The position numbers and the translations under genes were made by a program. Under the pieces are notes generated by a model that was given only the letters and a program-made list of their open reading frames with translations, had not been told where the DNA came from and ran no database searches. Shown piece after piece: positions 33,285 to 42,632 of a stretch of DNA of 64,000 nucleotides. Each line of letters starts with the position of its first letter. Positions within the stretch are counted from its first letter, which is position 1. Origin of the DNA: Kordia sp. SMS9 (GTDB lineage: Bacteria; Bacteroidota; Bacteroidia; Flavobacteriales; Flavobacteriaceae); the NCBI RefSeq assembly GCF_003352465.1, contig NZ_CP031153.1:4054001-4118000 (forward strand). Reading direction: 5' to 3'.

Positions 33285-34607
33285 TTAAAAAAACTGCGTA
33301 TCATCAGCTTCATTAAAAACAGCTCCAAATACTTGATCGCTACTTTGGTTGTTGCCCACTTTTATATTGCTTGGGTAATGTTTTATTTTATTTTTATAAG
33401 TATACTTAATAACAACACCATATTGTTGTGTTACTTTCGGTAGTGATGGCAAATGGTAAAATACGTTGTTCTCTACAAAAATATCACGACTTCCATATTC
33501 TATTCGTATGCCACCATACGGCGTGTTTTGATAAATACCATCTCTGGTTTGTTCGTTGCTCCCACATTTATTATGCAAAACATGTATTGCGGTAGAACCT
33601 GCAAATCCGATACCACAAGAATTATTTTCTTCAGCAGTATTGTGACTGACTTCTCCGTGATGACAACGTTCAAAAGCAAAACCTAAATCGCCCGAACCAA
33701 TGGCAACGTTTTTAGTACACAAAAAGTTTTTAGTGTCTTTGATGGCAAATAAATCTGCAGAACCACCATTAAAAAAGCCCAATCTAGGACCTTCTATTCG
33801 ATTTTGAACAATCCGTACATCGCAATGAAAGTTAGATTTTCCACCATGTAAACTTGCCTTGTAATCTTTGTCGCCACATGTCAAATAAATACCACTGGCA
33901 CTGTCTGGGCGTCCTTTTGGTTTTCCATTGGCTTGAATGACTGATTTTTTTGCTTGTACGGTTATATGATTATCTTGTATGCTAACATCGTCACAGTATT
34001 CAGGTTTTTTAGTATCAACAGTTCCCGTAAGGCGAATGGCATTGTTAAGCATGCTGTCTGTAAAAATATTATCGTGAATGGTTATAGTAGAGTTTCGTCT
34101 CCAAAGACCAATTCCGATATAACTATCTTCAAAAAGGCAGTTTTTTACCGTAATTCCATTTGTTTTTTGCACACGAACTGCACAAGCACCTTTTTTGTTG
34201 ATTCCTTTAAATTCACAGTTTTCGATGGATATTTGTGAGTTTTCTAGCGCTTCTTTGCCGTAACCATTTATTAAAATTGCCGCTACTGCCGGACTTTGGT
34301 GTTGTGTGTCAAATGCAATATTAGAAATGGTAACATTGGAAATTTTGTTCCCTAAAAAAAGATATTTTGTTTCTTCATTTGCTGCATTATAATACTTTAT
34401 TCGTGCTTTTCCACTTGCCGTAGTGATATGTATGTTGCTCGGTAAGTTTAATGCTTCCGAAATACACACAAACGCATTTTTAGGAAATTCTACAGTGCCG
34501 CCGCCATTGTTGGCAATAGTTTCAAAAGCAGCTTTTAACGCTTTCGTATCATCATGCGTTCCATCTGCGGAAGCGTTATAAGGCGAACTCGTAATATCAA
34601 TCAGCAT
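33285..34607 (-). CDS. Right-handed parallel beta-helix protein
   Basis: 440 residues. The start NASADGTHDDTKALKAAFETIA followed by NNGGGTVEFPKNAF is the classic cap of pectate-lyase-3/tailspike-type beta-helices. The rest is a ladder of short repeats with Asn-rich turns (for example ISIENCEFKGINKKG, ITVKNCLFEDSYIG, VSIQDNHITVQ, VSHNTAEENNSCG). This fold suits polysaccharide lyases, epimerases and hydrolases. No signal peptide is present, which is odd for such a protein; it may be cytoplasmic or exported another way. It ends 3 bases before pssA begins its own reading, so it is cotranscribed downstream of pssA. Confidence 0.85.
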   Translation of the reverse strand: MLIDITSSPYNASADGTHDDTKALKAAFETIANNGGGTVEFPKNAFVCISEALNLPSNIHITTASGKARIKYYNAANEETKYLFLGNKISNVTISNIAFDTQHQSPAVAAILINGYGKEALENSQISIENCEFKGINKKGACAVRVQKTNGITVKNCLFEDSYIGIGLWRRNSTITIHDNIFTDSMLNNAIRLTGTVDTKKPEYCDDVSIQDNHITVQAKKSVIQANGKPKGRPDSASGIYLTCGDKDYKASLHGGKSNFHCDVRIVQNRIEGPRLGFFNGGSADLFAIKDTKNFLCTKNVAIGSGDLGFAFERCHHGEVSHNTAEENNSCGIGFAGSTAIHVLHNKCGSNEQTRDGIYQNTPYGGIRIEYGSRDIFVENNVFYHLPSLPKVTQQYGVVIKYTYKNKIKHYPSNIKVGNNQSSDQVFGAVFNEADDTQFF

Positions 34608-34610
34608 ATT

Positions 34611-35357
34611 TTATTTTTTAAATAAAGAAATTACTACGTATAAAATAATGATTACAGGAATGCCAGCGAATTGAAGAAAAACCAAAAGCAATGCACTAAT
34701 GAGTAAAAAAATATATTTTACGGCGTTGTTTTTAAAACTCCAATCTTTAAATTTTAACGCAAAAAGCGGAATTTTGGCGTTTAGTAAATACGCACTCACA
34801 ATGGTGATGACAATGAGAAACCATTTGTTGAGAATGATATCGTTTATGGTTGTATTTCCTTGATAGGCTAATATTAATGGAAAAGAAATAATCAACAAGG
34901 TATTCGCTGGTGTTGGCAGTCCGATAAAAGATGACGCTTGGTTTTCGTCAATGTTGAATTTTGCCAAACGATACGCAGACGCCAAAGTTATGACAAGTCC
35001 GAAAAGTGGCAACAAATGCACTTCATTTTCCAACCAATGCCACGTGTCTGACCACGAATGTCCATTGTTCACTTCTTCATGAATGTTTAAAGCTCGGTTG
35101 AATAACTGATACATGACAATTCCAGGAACAACACCACTGGTAATCATATCTGCAAGCGAATCTAACTGTAAACCAAATTCGCTTTGCACATTTAACAATC
35201 TGGCTGCTAAACCGTCAAAAAAATCAAAAAAGATTCCTAAAAACACAAAAAGTGCCGCCGCTTCTAATTGATTTTTCACTGCAAAAATTACTGCCAAACA
35301 TCCGCAAAATAAATTCAACAATGTAATAAAATTTGGAATGTGTTTTTTGATGTTCAT
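34611..35357 (-). CDS. pssA: CDP-diacylglycerol-serine O-phosphatidyltransferase
   Basis: 248 residues with about seven TM helices. The CDP-alcohol phosphotransferase motif D-G-x2-A-R-x8-G-x3-D-x3-D is visible in DFFDGLAARL...EFGLQLDSLAD near residues 44-70. It makes phosphatidylserine, precursor of phosphatidylethanolamine. The N-terminal KHIPNFITLLNLFCGCLA is typical of the membrane-type enzyme. It is upstream of and 3 bases from the beta-helix gene. Confidence 0.95.
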   Translation of the reverse strand: MNIKKHIPNFITLLNLFCGCLAVIFAVKNQLEAAALFVFLGIFFDFFDGLAARLLNVQSEFGLQLDSLADMITSGVVPGIVMYQLFNRALNIHEEVNNGHSWSDTWHWLENEVHLLPLFGLVITLASAYRLAKFNIDENQASSFIGLPTPANTLLIISFPLILAYQGNTTINDIILNKWFLIVITIVSAYLLNAKIPLFALKFKDWSFKNNAVKYIFLLISALLLVFLQFAGIPVIIILYVVISLFKK

Positions 35358-35499
35358 CGAGTTGATTTTTTGTAAAAATAAATAAACTTTGCAAACTCTA
35401 TAGCGCAGATGAAAAAATGTTAAGGATTTCCATACAATATCTACGTATTTTTTGAGTTTATTAGGGTATAAAATTGCATATTTGTAAAAAATTTATTTT

Positions 35500-36558
35500 T
35501 TGAAAAAGTCACTTATACTCCTCTTTATAATAGTTGCCCATGTTGCTCACGGACAATCTGTTGCTAAATATTCGAATGAATTTATGAATATTGGTGTAGA
35601 TGCTGCTGCGTTTGGAATGGGAAATGCCGTAGTCGCAAACATTGATGATGTGAATGCTGGATATTGGAATCCTGCAGGATTGGTAGAATTGGAAGACAAA
35701 CAATTGGCATTAATGCACTCTAGCTATTTTGCCAATATTGCATTGTATGATTATGCTGCGTTTGCCATGCCAATTGATGACAGAAGCGCTTGGGGAATTT
35801 CTTTAATCCGCTTTGGAGTGGATGACATCTTAAACACAACCGAGTTAATTGATGCACAAGGAAATATAGATTTTAATAGAATCAGTCTCTTCTCTGCGGC
35901 AGATTACGGAGTTACGTTTTCGTATGCACGTAGATTGCCCGTACAAGGATTAAATTATGGTGTAAATGCCAAAGTAATTCGTAGAATTATTGGGGATTTT
36001 GCTTCTTCTTGGGGATTTGGGTTTGACTTCGGATTGCAGTTTAGACATAAAGATTGGAAGTTTGGGTTGATGGCGCGTGACATTACGACAACCTTCAATA
36101 CGTGGAGCATTGATGAAGATTTGTTTGATGGTGTGAGCGATCAAATACCAACACAAGATTTGCCTGAAACCACCGAAATTACCATTCCGAAGTTACAATT
36201 TGGAGTGGCGCGTAGTTTTACCTTTAATTATGATTATACGCTTACCGCAGAAGTAGACATGATCATGCGTTTTGCAGAAACCAACGATATCATTTCTACA
36301 GGTTTTGCGAGTGTAACACCTGCGGTTGGATTGCAATTTGCCTATACAGATTTAGTATTTGTAAGAGCTGGCGTTGGAAATTTCCAAAATGAAAACAATT
36401 TTGGTTCTGAATCGTTAACGTTTCAACCCAACTTAGGAATTGGTTTTAAATACAAAGGAATTCAAATTGATTATGCGCTGACCGATATTGGCGATCAAAG
36501 TGCGGCTGTGTACTCAAATGTCTTTTCATTAAAAATTGATTGGAGTTTATTTCGTTAG
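35500..36558 (+). CDS. PorV/PorQ-family outer-membrane protein (PorV2-like)
   Basis: 352 residues. Signal peptide at 1-19 (ending HGQ), then a beta-barrel of the FadL-like PorV/PorQ group: FMNIGVDAAAFGMGNAVVANIDDVNAGYWNPAGL is the family's plug/start region, and the chain ends in an aromatic strand SLKIDWSLF. PorV shuttles type IX secretion cargo at the outer membrane; this subgroup is called PorV2 in flavobacteria. A TTG at 35500 must be the start, since the next ATG would remove the signal. Confidence 0.88.
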   Translation: MKKSLILLFIIVAHVAHGQSVAKYSNEFMNIGVDAAAFGMGNAVVANIDDVNAGYWNPAGLVELEDKQLALMHSSYFANIALYDYAAFAMPIDDRSAWGISLIRFGVDDILNTTELIDAQGNIDFNRISLFSAADYGVTFSYARRLPVQGLNYGVNAKVIRRIIGDFASSWGFGFDFGLQFRHKDWKFGLMARDITTTFNTWSIDEDLFDGVSDQIPTQDLPETTEITIPKLQFGVARSFTFNYDYTLTAEVDMIMRFAETNDIISTGFASVTPAVGLQFAYTDLVFVRAGVGNFQNENNFGSESLTFQPNLGIGFKYKGIQIDYALTDIGDQSAAVYSNVFSLKIDWSLFR

Positions 36559-36656
36559 TAGAATGCTCATTCATTCTCACACCAAAAATCTACTTTAACA
36601 CAAAAATAACAAGCTTGTTGTTTCATCTCACAAATAAAAAGTAATATTTTTAACGG

Positions 36657-37874
36657 ATGAAAAAACTCGTATTTCTTCTATTTTTTTTCTTGGGAATTGC
36701 CTTTGGACAACAAACTTCTCAAATTAAGCTTTCGTCAGAAGCGACTTTTTCAGTAATTACCTGCGGTCCTGGTTCAGAATTGTATTCTACCTTCGGACAC
36801 AACGCGTTTCGCTTAAAAGATCCTGTATACAACTATGATGTGGTGTATAATTATGGAACGTTTGACTTTAATACGCCATTTTTCTACATCAAATTTGCGC
36901 GCGGAAAACTGCCATATCAATTGGGAAGAACGAGTTTTAAAAAGTTTGTATATGCATATAAATATGAAAAACGCTGGGTAAAAGAACAAGTGTTAAATTT
37001 AACACCTGAACAAAACAAAACACTTCTCGCCTTTTTAGAAGAAAATTACAAAGAAGAAAACCGATCGTACAAATATGATTTTTTCTATAACAATTGCGCG
37101 ACGAAAATTAGAGAAATTATCACTAAAAATTTTGACGAAACTATTGTTTTTCCAGAAGATCACATTACAGCAGATAAAACCTTTCGCGATTTAATTTACG
37201 ATTACGTTACCAAAAATTCTTGGTCTAGTTTCGGAATTGATATTGCTTTGGGTGCCGTTATCGACAGAGAAGCAACACCGTTGGAATATGAATTCCTGCC
37301 AGATTATGTGTTTGAAACGTTTAAACATGCAACATTAAAAGACGGTTCGCCATTGGTGACAGCCGTAAATGTCATCTTAGAAGAACCCAATAACAAACAA
37401 GATTCAAGTAGTTTTTTGTTGAGTCCGTATGTAATTTTCACGATTTTAATGTTGATTGTTCTTGTCATTACTGCATTCGATCTTAAAAACAAAAAACGCA
37501 CGCGTTGGTTAGATGCTTTCCTCTTCCTATTTACAGGATTAGGCGGTATAATGATTTTGTTACTTTGGTTTGCCACTGATCATTCCATGACCGTATACAA
37601 TTGGAATGTTTTATGGCTCATGCCGATCAATCTATTGTTTATTCGTAAATTCTTGCTAAAACGCAAAGAATGCAAAGATTTGTGGAAACATTCGGCAACA
37701 CTGATCACTTTGATCATTATCATGCTATTTTTGTGGTTGCTTAACCTTCAGATATTTGCCTTTGCAGCAATTCCGTTATTAATTATGCTTTTGGTTCGCT
37801 ATGCGTATGTGACGTATTATTTTTTGAACTGTAAAGAAAATAAAGACATATCTTTCATCGGATCAAAATCATAA
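36657..37874 (+). CDS. DUF4105 (Lnb-like) membrane protein
   Basis: 405 residues. Signal peptide (1-18), a periplasmic DUF4105 domain (about 25-240), then five or six TM helices. The domain has GSELYSTFGHNAFRL with a conserved His and DFFYNNCATKIREI with a conserved Cys, the pair expected for a thiol acyltransferase or amidase. DUF4105 is related to Lnb, which moves an acyl chain in lipoproteins to the N-terminal Cys. Its role here is inferred. It ends 5 bases from the convergent lanthipeptide-like gene. Confidence 0.87.
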   Translation: MKKLVFLLFFFLGIAFGQQTSQIKLSSEATFSVITCGPGSELYSTFGHNAFRLKDPVYNYDVVYNYGTFDFNTPFFYIKFARGKLPYQLGRTSFKKFVYAYKYEKRWVKEQVLNLTPEQNKTLLAFLEENYKEENRSYKYDFFYNNCATKIREIITKNFDETIVFPEDHITADKTFRDLIYDYVTKNSWSSFGIDIALGAVIDREATPLEYEFLPDYVFETFKHATLKDGSPLVTAVNVILEEPNNKQDSSSFLLSPYVIFTILMLIVLVITAFDLKNKKRTRWLDAFLFLFTGLGGIMILLLWFATDHSMTVYNWNVLWLMPINLLFIRKFLLKRKECKDLWKHSATLITLIIIMLFLWLLNLQIFAFAAIPLLIMLLVRYAYVTYYFLNCKENKDISFIGSKS

Positions 37875-37879
37875 ACAAA

Positions 37880-38065
37880 CTATTGCTGTTCCAAATCACA
37901 TTCAGGTTGCAGCCCCGGAATTGTTTGACATCCTGGACATAAAGGAAGTGCTGATTTCGTTCGATTATGCACACTACTATCTTTGATGCCACCTTGTATT
38001 TGCGACATGAATGCAGCGATTGACTTCTTGTTCAAACGCAATTCTTTTAAATTTGATTTTTTCAT
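37880..38065 (-). CDS. Class I lanthipeptide-like precursor peptide
   Basis: 61 residues. The leader KKSNLKELRLNKKSIAAFMSQIQGG closely follows the Bacteroidota class I lanthipeptide leader pattern (Lys/Leu-rich, L-N-K-K-S-I, ending Gly25-Gly26). The core (27-61) has Ser30, Ser31, Thr36, Ser38 and Thr48 as possible dehydrated residues and Cys43, Cys46 and Cys56 as ring partners. No LanB, LanC, protease-exporter or other maturation gene is within the window, so it must be matured from elsewhere or be a remnant. Confidence 0.8.
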   Translation of the reverse strand: MKKSNLKELRLNKKSIAAFMSQIQGGIKDSSVHNRTKSALPLCPGCQTIPGLQPECDLEQQ

Positions 38066-38359
38066 GGTATAAAATTTTATGTACTTTAAAAATAAGCAAT
38101 AAAATATACATTTGGTTAAGGGAAAACCGTAGAATAGTAATGAGTATTGAGATAGCAGAATTGAGATACAACTTCAAAGTACATCTCGTTAGCTCTATTG
38201 AGCGGAGTCGAAATACAATTTTTCTTCAATTTACTCGAAAAATCAAAATATGGTTATTGTAAGTTTTGTATTTATCAAGAAACAGATTGCCACACATTTT
38301 TTCAAAATGCTCGCAAAGACGTTTCATAGGTATCTAATAATCTAACAGTCTAAAAAAAC
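38066..38359. other. Intergenic region with a degraded dispersed repeat
   Basis: No gene is seen. The stretch around 38191-38250 contains a sequence like the dispersed element at 49473 and 62905 (GAGCGGAGTCGAAATACAAT followed by TTTTTCTTCA), with mismatches. Confidence 0.5.
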
Positions 38360-39754
38360 CTATCGTCCCCGATAAAACAACACCGTACTCAACGTTTTGA
38401 CAATAATGTTTAAATCTATAAAGAAACCGCGATGTTTTATATAATACAAGTCGTATTGAAGTTTGCGCAAACTGTCTTCTACAGAAGCACCGTAATCGGT
38501 TTTTACTTGCGCCCAACCTGTGACGCCAGGTTTTACAACGTGACGAATTTCATAAAAAGTTAAATCCTTAGAAAGCTGTTTTACAAATGCTGGACGTTCT
38601 GGACGTGGACCAATCATGCTCATTTCGCCTTTTAAGACGTTGATAAACTGTGGCACTTCATCCAAACGTGATTTTCGTAGAAATTTTCCAAATTTGGTAA
38701 TACGAGCATCATTTTTTGTTGCCCAAACAGCACCATCTTTCTCAGCATTTACAACCATACTTCGAAGTTTGTAGATTTTAAACGGCACACCATTCTTCCC
38801 GACACGTTCTTGTGTGTATAATAATGGACCACGATTTCCAATCAAGTTTCCAATTAAAATAAAAGGAATAAAAATCAAGCTAACCAACAATCCCAATATG
38901 GCAGAAACAATATCAAAAAAGCGATGAAAGAACAAATACAATTTGTTTTGATTGCTTCGGCTGAACGGAAAATATTTGTAAAAATCCTTTGCGATGTATT
39001 GTACAGGCACGCGAAACGTCAATTCTTCATACACTTGAATGTATTCTTTGATTGGCAATCCAGTTTCCAACAATCTGATCAAACTGTCAAATAAAGCTTT
39101 GCTGAGTTCTTCACGCGGATTACTCGCAATAATGATCTCGGAAACGTATTTTTCTTGCGTCACGACACCTAAATCCAAATTGGTAATTTCTTCTAAATCA
39201 TCTAAAGAAATATCACTTTTTTGTGCGGGATTGGAGTTGATATATCCAACAATTTTAAAGTACTTGGTGTTTCTATTAATTGCATCGGACATGATTTTAA
39301 TTTCCTCCGTATTCCCAATAATAAGAATATTTTTGAAGAATCTTGGTGACGAAATAAAGAAGATATACGCACAACGCCACAAAAAGATCGAAACCGAAAT
39401 CGCCAAGAAAAAATAGAGAATTTGCAAACGATTTTCTGGCAATTCTGGCGTTAAAAATGGCGTTAACAAATAACATAAAACCGTAATAGAAACCGAGAGA
39501 ATAATCCCTTGAAACGTACTGTCATAGCGACTTGACTTCTGCAAATCGTACAACTCTAAAATAGTGGAAAATAACACATAATATACAATCAACACAAGAC
39601 TCCATGACCATCGTTCTTGGGTAAATCTGAAATAATCAAAATCGAACACATTGGAAACTACATACAACCCAAAAAGTAATGTCAAGACATCGACAATACG
39701 TAAAAGGAGCTTACGTTCCGAAATTTCGAAATGCATATTTGAAGTTGATGCCAT
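38360..39754 (-). CDS. Polyprenyl glycosylphosphotransferase (WbaP/EpsL-type)
   Basis: 464 residues. Four or five N-terminal TM helices (about 1-140), a central cytoplasmic CoA-binding-like domain (about 140-265) and the C-terminal bacterial sugar transferase domain (about 275-464) with KIYKLRSMVVNAEKDG, ARITKFGKFLRKSRLDEVPQ, LKGEMSMIGPRPERPAF and VKPGVTGWAQV. It attaches the first sugar-1-phosphate to undecaprenyl phosphate, starting the repeat unit of the surface polysaccharide made by this locus. Last gene of the minus-strand locus. Confidence 0.94.
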   Translation of the reverse strand: MASTSNMHFEISERKLLLRIVDVLTLLFGLYVVSNVFDFDYFRFTQERWSWSLVLIVYYVLFSTILELYDLQKSSRYDSTFQGIILSVSITVLCYLLTPFLTPELPENRLQILYFFLAISVSIFLWRCAYIFFISSPRFFKNILIIGNTEEIKIMSDAINRNTKYFKIVGYINSNPAQKSDISLDDLEEITNLDLGVVTQEKYVSEIIIASNPREELSKALFDSLIRLLETGLPIKEYIQVYEELTFRVPVQYIAKDFYKYFPFSRSNQNKLYLFFHRFFDIVSAILGLLVSLIFIPFILIGNLIGNRGPLLYTQERVGKNGVPFKIYKLRSMVVNAEKDGAVWATKNDARITKFGKFLRKSRLDEVPQFINVLKGEMSMIGPRPERPAFVKQLSKDLTFYEIRHVVKPGVTGWAQVKTDYGASVEDSLRKLQYDLYYIKHRGFFIDLNIIVKTLSTVLFYRGR

Positions 39755-39763
39755 AACTTGATC

Positions 39764-41044
39764 CTAAAGATAAGAGATAAAACTTTTTGTTTTTTGCGTC
39801 CCGACTTTCTTTGTTACATTTGGGCAAATAGTGTAGATGATATCATCGGCAAAATAACTATGAATCTCTTGTCTTAGCTTTTGTTCATTTGTATTGGTTA
39901 AGTTTTCTTCGAGGTTAAATATAAGAATTCCTTTTTCTTTTTGTATAATTTGATACGTAAGTTTTATGTTATGTTTACTCGACAAGTTTTTAAAAATGTA
40001 ATAAAAATACAAACTTGGGTAAATTTCCTGCTTTCCGTAGACGTTCTCTCCTATTCTTCCAGTCACTTCTTCCAAAATGTAATGCGCTTTTCCACATGTG
40101 CAAATTTTATTTTTGGAAGCCAACTGAATGTAATCTCCTAATTGGTAGCGAATTATCGGAAAGGTTTTCATTTGCAAATTCGTAACTACAATCTGATTTT
40201 CTATGGCTTCCACAATCACACCTTCCATATTGATGTGCATGTTTCCTTCCGTACATTCAAATGCAATAATTCCCGTTTCGGCAGCACCATATTCACTAAT
40301 AATTGGCACACCAAAAGCCTTTTTAATTTCTTCTTTATAACTGTCGTAAATCTTCTCTGAAGTTCCTTTCACCATTTTTAGATGTCTGGGTTTGGGAAGA
40401 TTTTTGTCGTTGATCAATTTGGCAGATTGGTAAATCATAGAAGAATAGCCGTGAATATAACGTGCTTTTTGTAACTTTTTTACGAATTTCTGAAAAGCTT
40501 TTTCTTTATAATCAAACACACGAAAACGATTTTGAAGCGCATCTAACAATTTGATTTTAAATCGTTTAATCGGTGAAAAATCAAATCCCCAAAAATACCC
40601 ATTGCGTTCCCACGGTTGTACATTGTGCCACGAATATCCTCTAAAAATAGAAGCTCTATTAAAAGAATCGGCAGGTTCTTCACGTTGATACACTAACGGA
40701 TCGCCCGAAGAACCTGAAGTGGTGGCCGTAAATGTTTTTTTAAAATCGTAGTTGGTGTGAATTTTTTCAGTGTAATCTAATACATCTTGCTTTGATAATA
40801 ACGGCAACTGCTGCATGTCTGACAAATTGGAAAATGATTCTACGTCAATAGCTGCAAACTTTTCTTTATAATAGTCAGAATGTGCTTTCGCGAAGGAAAC
40901 CAGTGCTTTTAATTGTTGCAATTGATACGCTTCCAATTCGTTAATAGACCATTTTTCAGACTGTTTTAAAAACGCAAACCATGTCCGTATGGAAGGATTC
41001 CGGAAGCGTTCGCCCAATTGAAAAATAAGTTTATACAACATCAT
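39764..41044 (-). CDS. Phenylacetate-CoA-ligase-like (CapK-family) adenylate-forming protein
   Basis: 426 residues. The AMP-binding P-loop TATTSGSSGDPLVYQR and the ISEYGAAETGIIAFEC motif identify the ANL superfamily, CapK/PaaK branch common in capsule loci. The final domain includes a TGRIGENVY segment and a VTKKVGTQKTKSF end with the catalytic-type Lys. CXC-type Cys (ICTCGKAHYIL) may bind metal. Such proteins are thought to activate acyl or amino-acid groups for glycan decoration, but the substrate is unknown. 9 bases precede the phosphotransferase gene. Confidence 0.88.
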   Translation of the reverse strand: MMLYKLIFQLGERFRNPSIRTWFAFLKQSEKWSINELEAYQLQQLKALVSFAKAHSDYYKEKFAAIDVESFSNLSDMQQLPLLSKQDVLDYTEKIHTNYDFKKTFTATTSGSSGDPLVYQREEPADSFNRASIFRGYSWHNVQPWERNGYFWGFDFSPIKRFKIKLLDALQNRFRVFDYKEKAFQKFVKKLQKARYIHGYSSMIYQSAKLINDKNLPKPRHLKMVKGTSEKIYDSYKEEIKKAFGVPIISEYGAAETGIIAFECTEGNMHINMEGVIVEAIENQIVVTNLQMKTFPIIRYQLGDYIQLASKNKICTCGKAHYILEEVTGRIGENVYGKQEIYPSLYFYYIFKNLSSKHNIKLTYQIIQKEKGILIFNLEENLTNTNEQKLRQEIHSYFADDIIYTICPNVTKKVGTQKTKSFISYL

Positions 41045-41202
41045 TTATATGCTAATCAATGGCGAAATGTACCATAAAAATTGGGGATTTCCAATCAATT
41101 TACAGACAAGTGAAGTTTCGCATTTAAAATTACCGAATACCCGCAAAGAGTTGAAAATAATCAGTTTTTATTTGTTATTTTGCAAACGAATCCATTGTGA
41201 GT

Positions 41203-42081
41203 ATGAATCATAAAACCAAATCTTTAATTTTTAAGTCGCTTGATGTCTTGCCCAATTCTTTAGGCTACGGAATTTATCACCAATTGCAGAAGTTTCTCAA
41301 CAGAAACAGTGTCAATTTTAAAATAAAAACCAACGATCGCTCGTTTAAAGAAGCCTTACAAATTCTGAAAAAGCAAGATATTGACTTGACAGACAAAACC
41401 ATTTTGGAATTGGGTTCTGGTTGGGCGCCCATCATTCCGTACTTTTTCACACATTTTGCAAATGCAGCTCGCGTAGTAACCTATGACATCAACGAACATT
41501 ACGACGCAAAAACGATTGATAAACTCAATGCTTTTTATAAGGAAAATTATCAAATCGAAATCAATGCAACACAAGGAAAATACAGACTTCCAAAGAATAT
41601 TACCTATTATCCAAAAACAAATTTGGCAGACAAATCTATTAAACTCAACGAACAAGTTGATTTGGTATTTTCACGATTCGTTTTAGAACACATCCCAACA
41701 GAAGATTTATTGAAAATTCATCAAAGTTTTGCGAAGATTCTACCGAAATCAGCTTACATTCTACACATGATTTCACCAAGTGATCACCGAGCATACACAG
41801 ACAAATCACTTTCCTATTACGACTTTTTAAAATACAGCAAAGCGGAATGGAAAAAACAACATACCAAATTTGATTATCACAATCGTTTGCGCTTGCCAGA
41901 TTATATAAATATCTTTAAAGAAGCTGGATATGAAATCGTTTCGTTAGATTATGATACCTGCGAAAAAGACTCTGAAAAGTATCAAAAATTCAAAGAACTC
42001 ACACTTCATAAAGATTATGAAAGCTATACTGAAGAAGAATTATTAGCAGGAAGCATCAATGTGTTATTGAAATTAGCTTGA
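41203..42081 (+). CDS. SAM-dependent methyltransferase
   Basis: 292 residues. Class I methyltransferase motif I is DKTILELGSGWAPIIPYFF (about residue 64), followed by VTYDINEHY (motif II acid) and LVFSRFVLEHIPTEDLLKIHQSFAKIL. It is cytoplasmic. It is the only plus-strand gene inside the minus-strand polysaccharide locus. A GTG two codons upstream is an alternative start. The likely target is a sugar or lipid-linked intermediate but this is inference from position. Confidence 0.88.
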   Translation: MNHKTKSLIFKSLDVLPNSLGYGIYHQLQKFLNRNSVNFKIKTNDRSFKEALQILKKQDIDLTDKTILELGSGWAPIIPYFFTHFANAARVVTYDINEHYDAKTIDKLNAFYKENYQIEINATQGKYRLPKNITYYPKTNLADKSIKLNEQVDLVFSRFVLEHIPTEDLLKIHQSFAKILPKSAYILHMISPSDHRAYTDKSLSYYDFLKYSKAEWKKQHTKFDYHNRLRLPDYINIFKEAGYEIVSLDYDTCEKDSEKYQKFKELTLHKDYESYTEEELLAGSINVLLKLA

Positions 42082-42107
42082 TTTATAGATATTCAAGATT
42101 CATTCAA

Positions 42108-42554
42108 TCATTTTTTTTTGACTATTAAAGAAATCCAATACGCTAACAACGTTCCTATTGTTCCTATGACAATTCCGTACGTAAAACGCCAAAACAGGCG
42201 CATCGCTTCTTGACCACCTTGAAATTCTTCCTTTTCGGTAAATGTAAACGAAATATTTCCTGCTAATAAATATGAAATTGGAACCCACAAAATGGCGAGT
42301 ACTGTAATAGTTTTTAAAATGACTGAAAGTATTTTATAAATTCTTCTTGATGGTTTTCTCATTTCGCGTGCGCCTAAAAATAGTGTCATTGGCAAAGAAA
42401 AGAGTCCAATCCAAGTAATAAAAGTTCCTAAAGGAACAGAATTAGTACTGTCTAAAGCCGTCGTGAGTATGGAAGAACCTGTTACCAACAATAACAAACT
42501 TCCTAAAGTTAACGCTAGTGCTGTGAAAAAATATATTTTTCTTTTGTTCATCAT
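42108..42554 (-). CDS. Small integral membrane protein of unknown function
   Basis: 148 residues, with TM helices near 10-30, 40-60, 72-97 and 122-143. No recognised family or motif. Positive residues lie in the loops (AREMRKPSRR). It is convergent with the preceding plus-strand methyltransferase gene and follows the glycosyltransferase gene by 78 bases. Confidence 0.75.
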   Translation of the reverse strand: MMNKRKIYFFTALALTLGSLLLLVTGSSILTTALDSTNSVPLGTFITWIGLFSLPMTLFLGAREMRKPSRRIYKILSVILKTITVLAILWVPISYLLAGNISFTFTEKEEFQGGQEAMRLFWRFTYGIVIGTIGTLLAYWISLIVKKK

Positions 42555-42632
42555 TCTAATTCTTTAGTACAGTTATCAAATTCACAAATAGTAATCTTCA
42601 AATCGAACAAATCGAAAATCTACTAGCGTATA

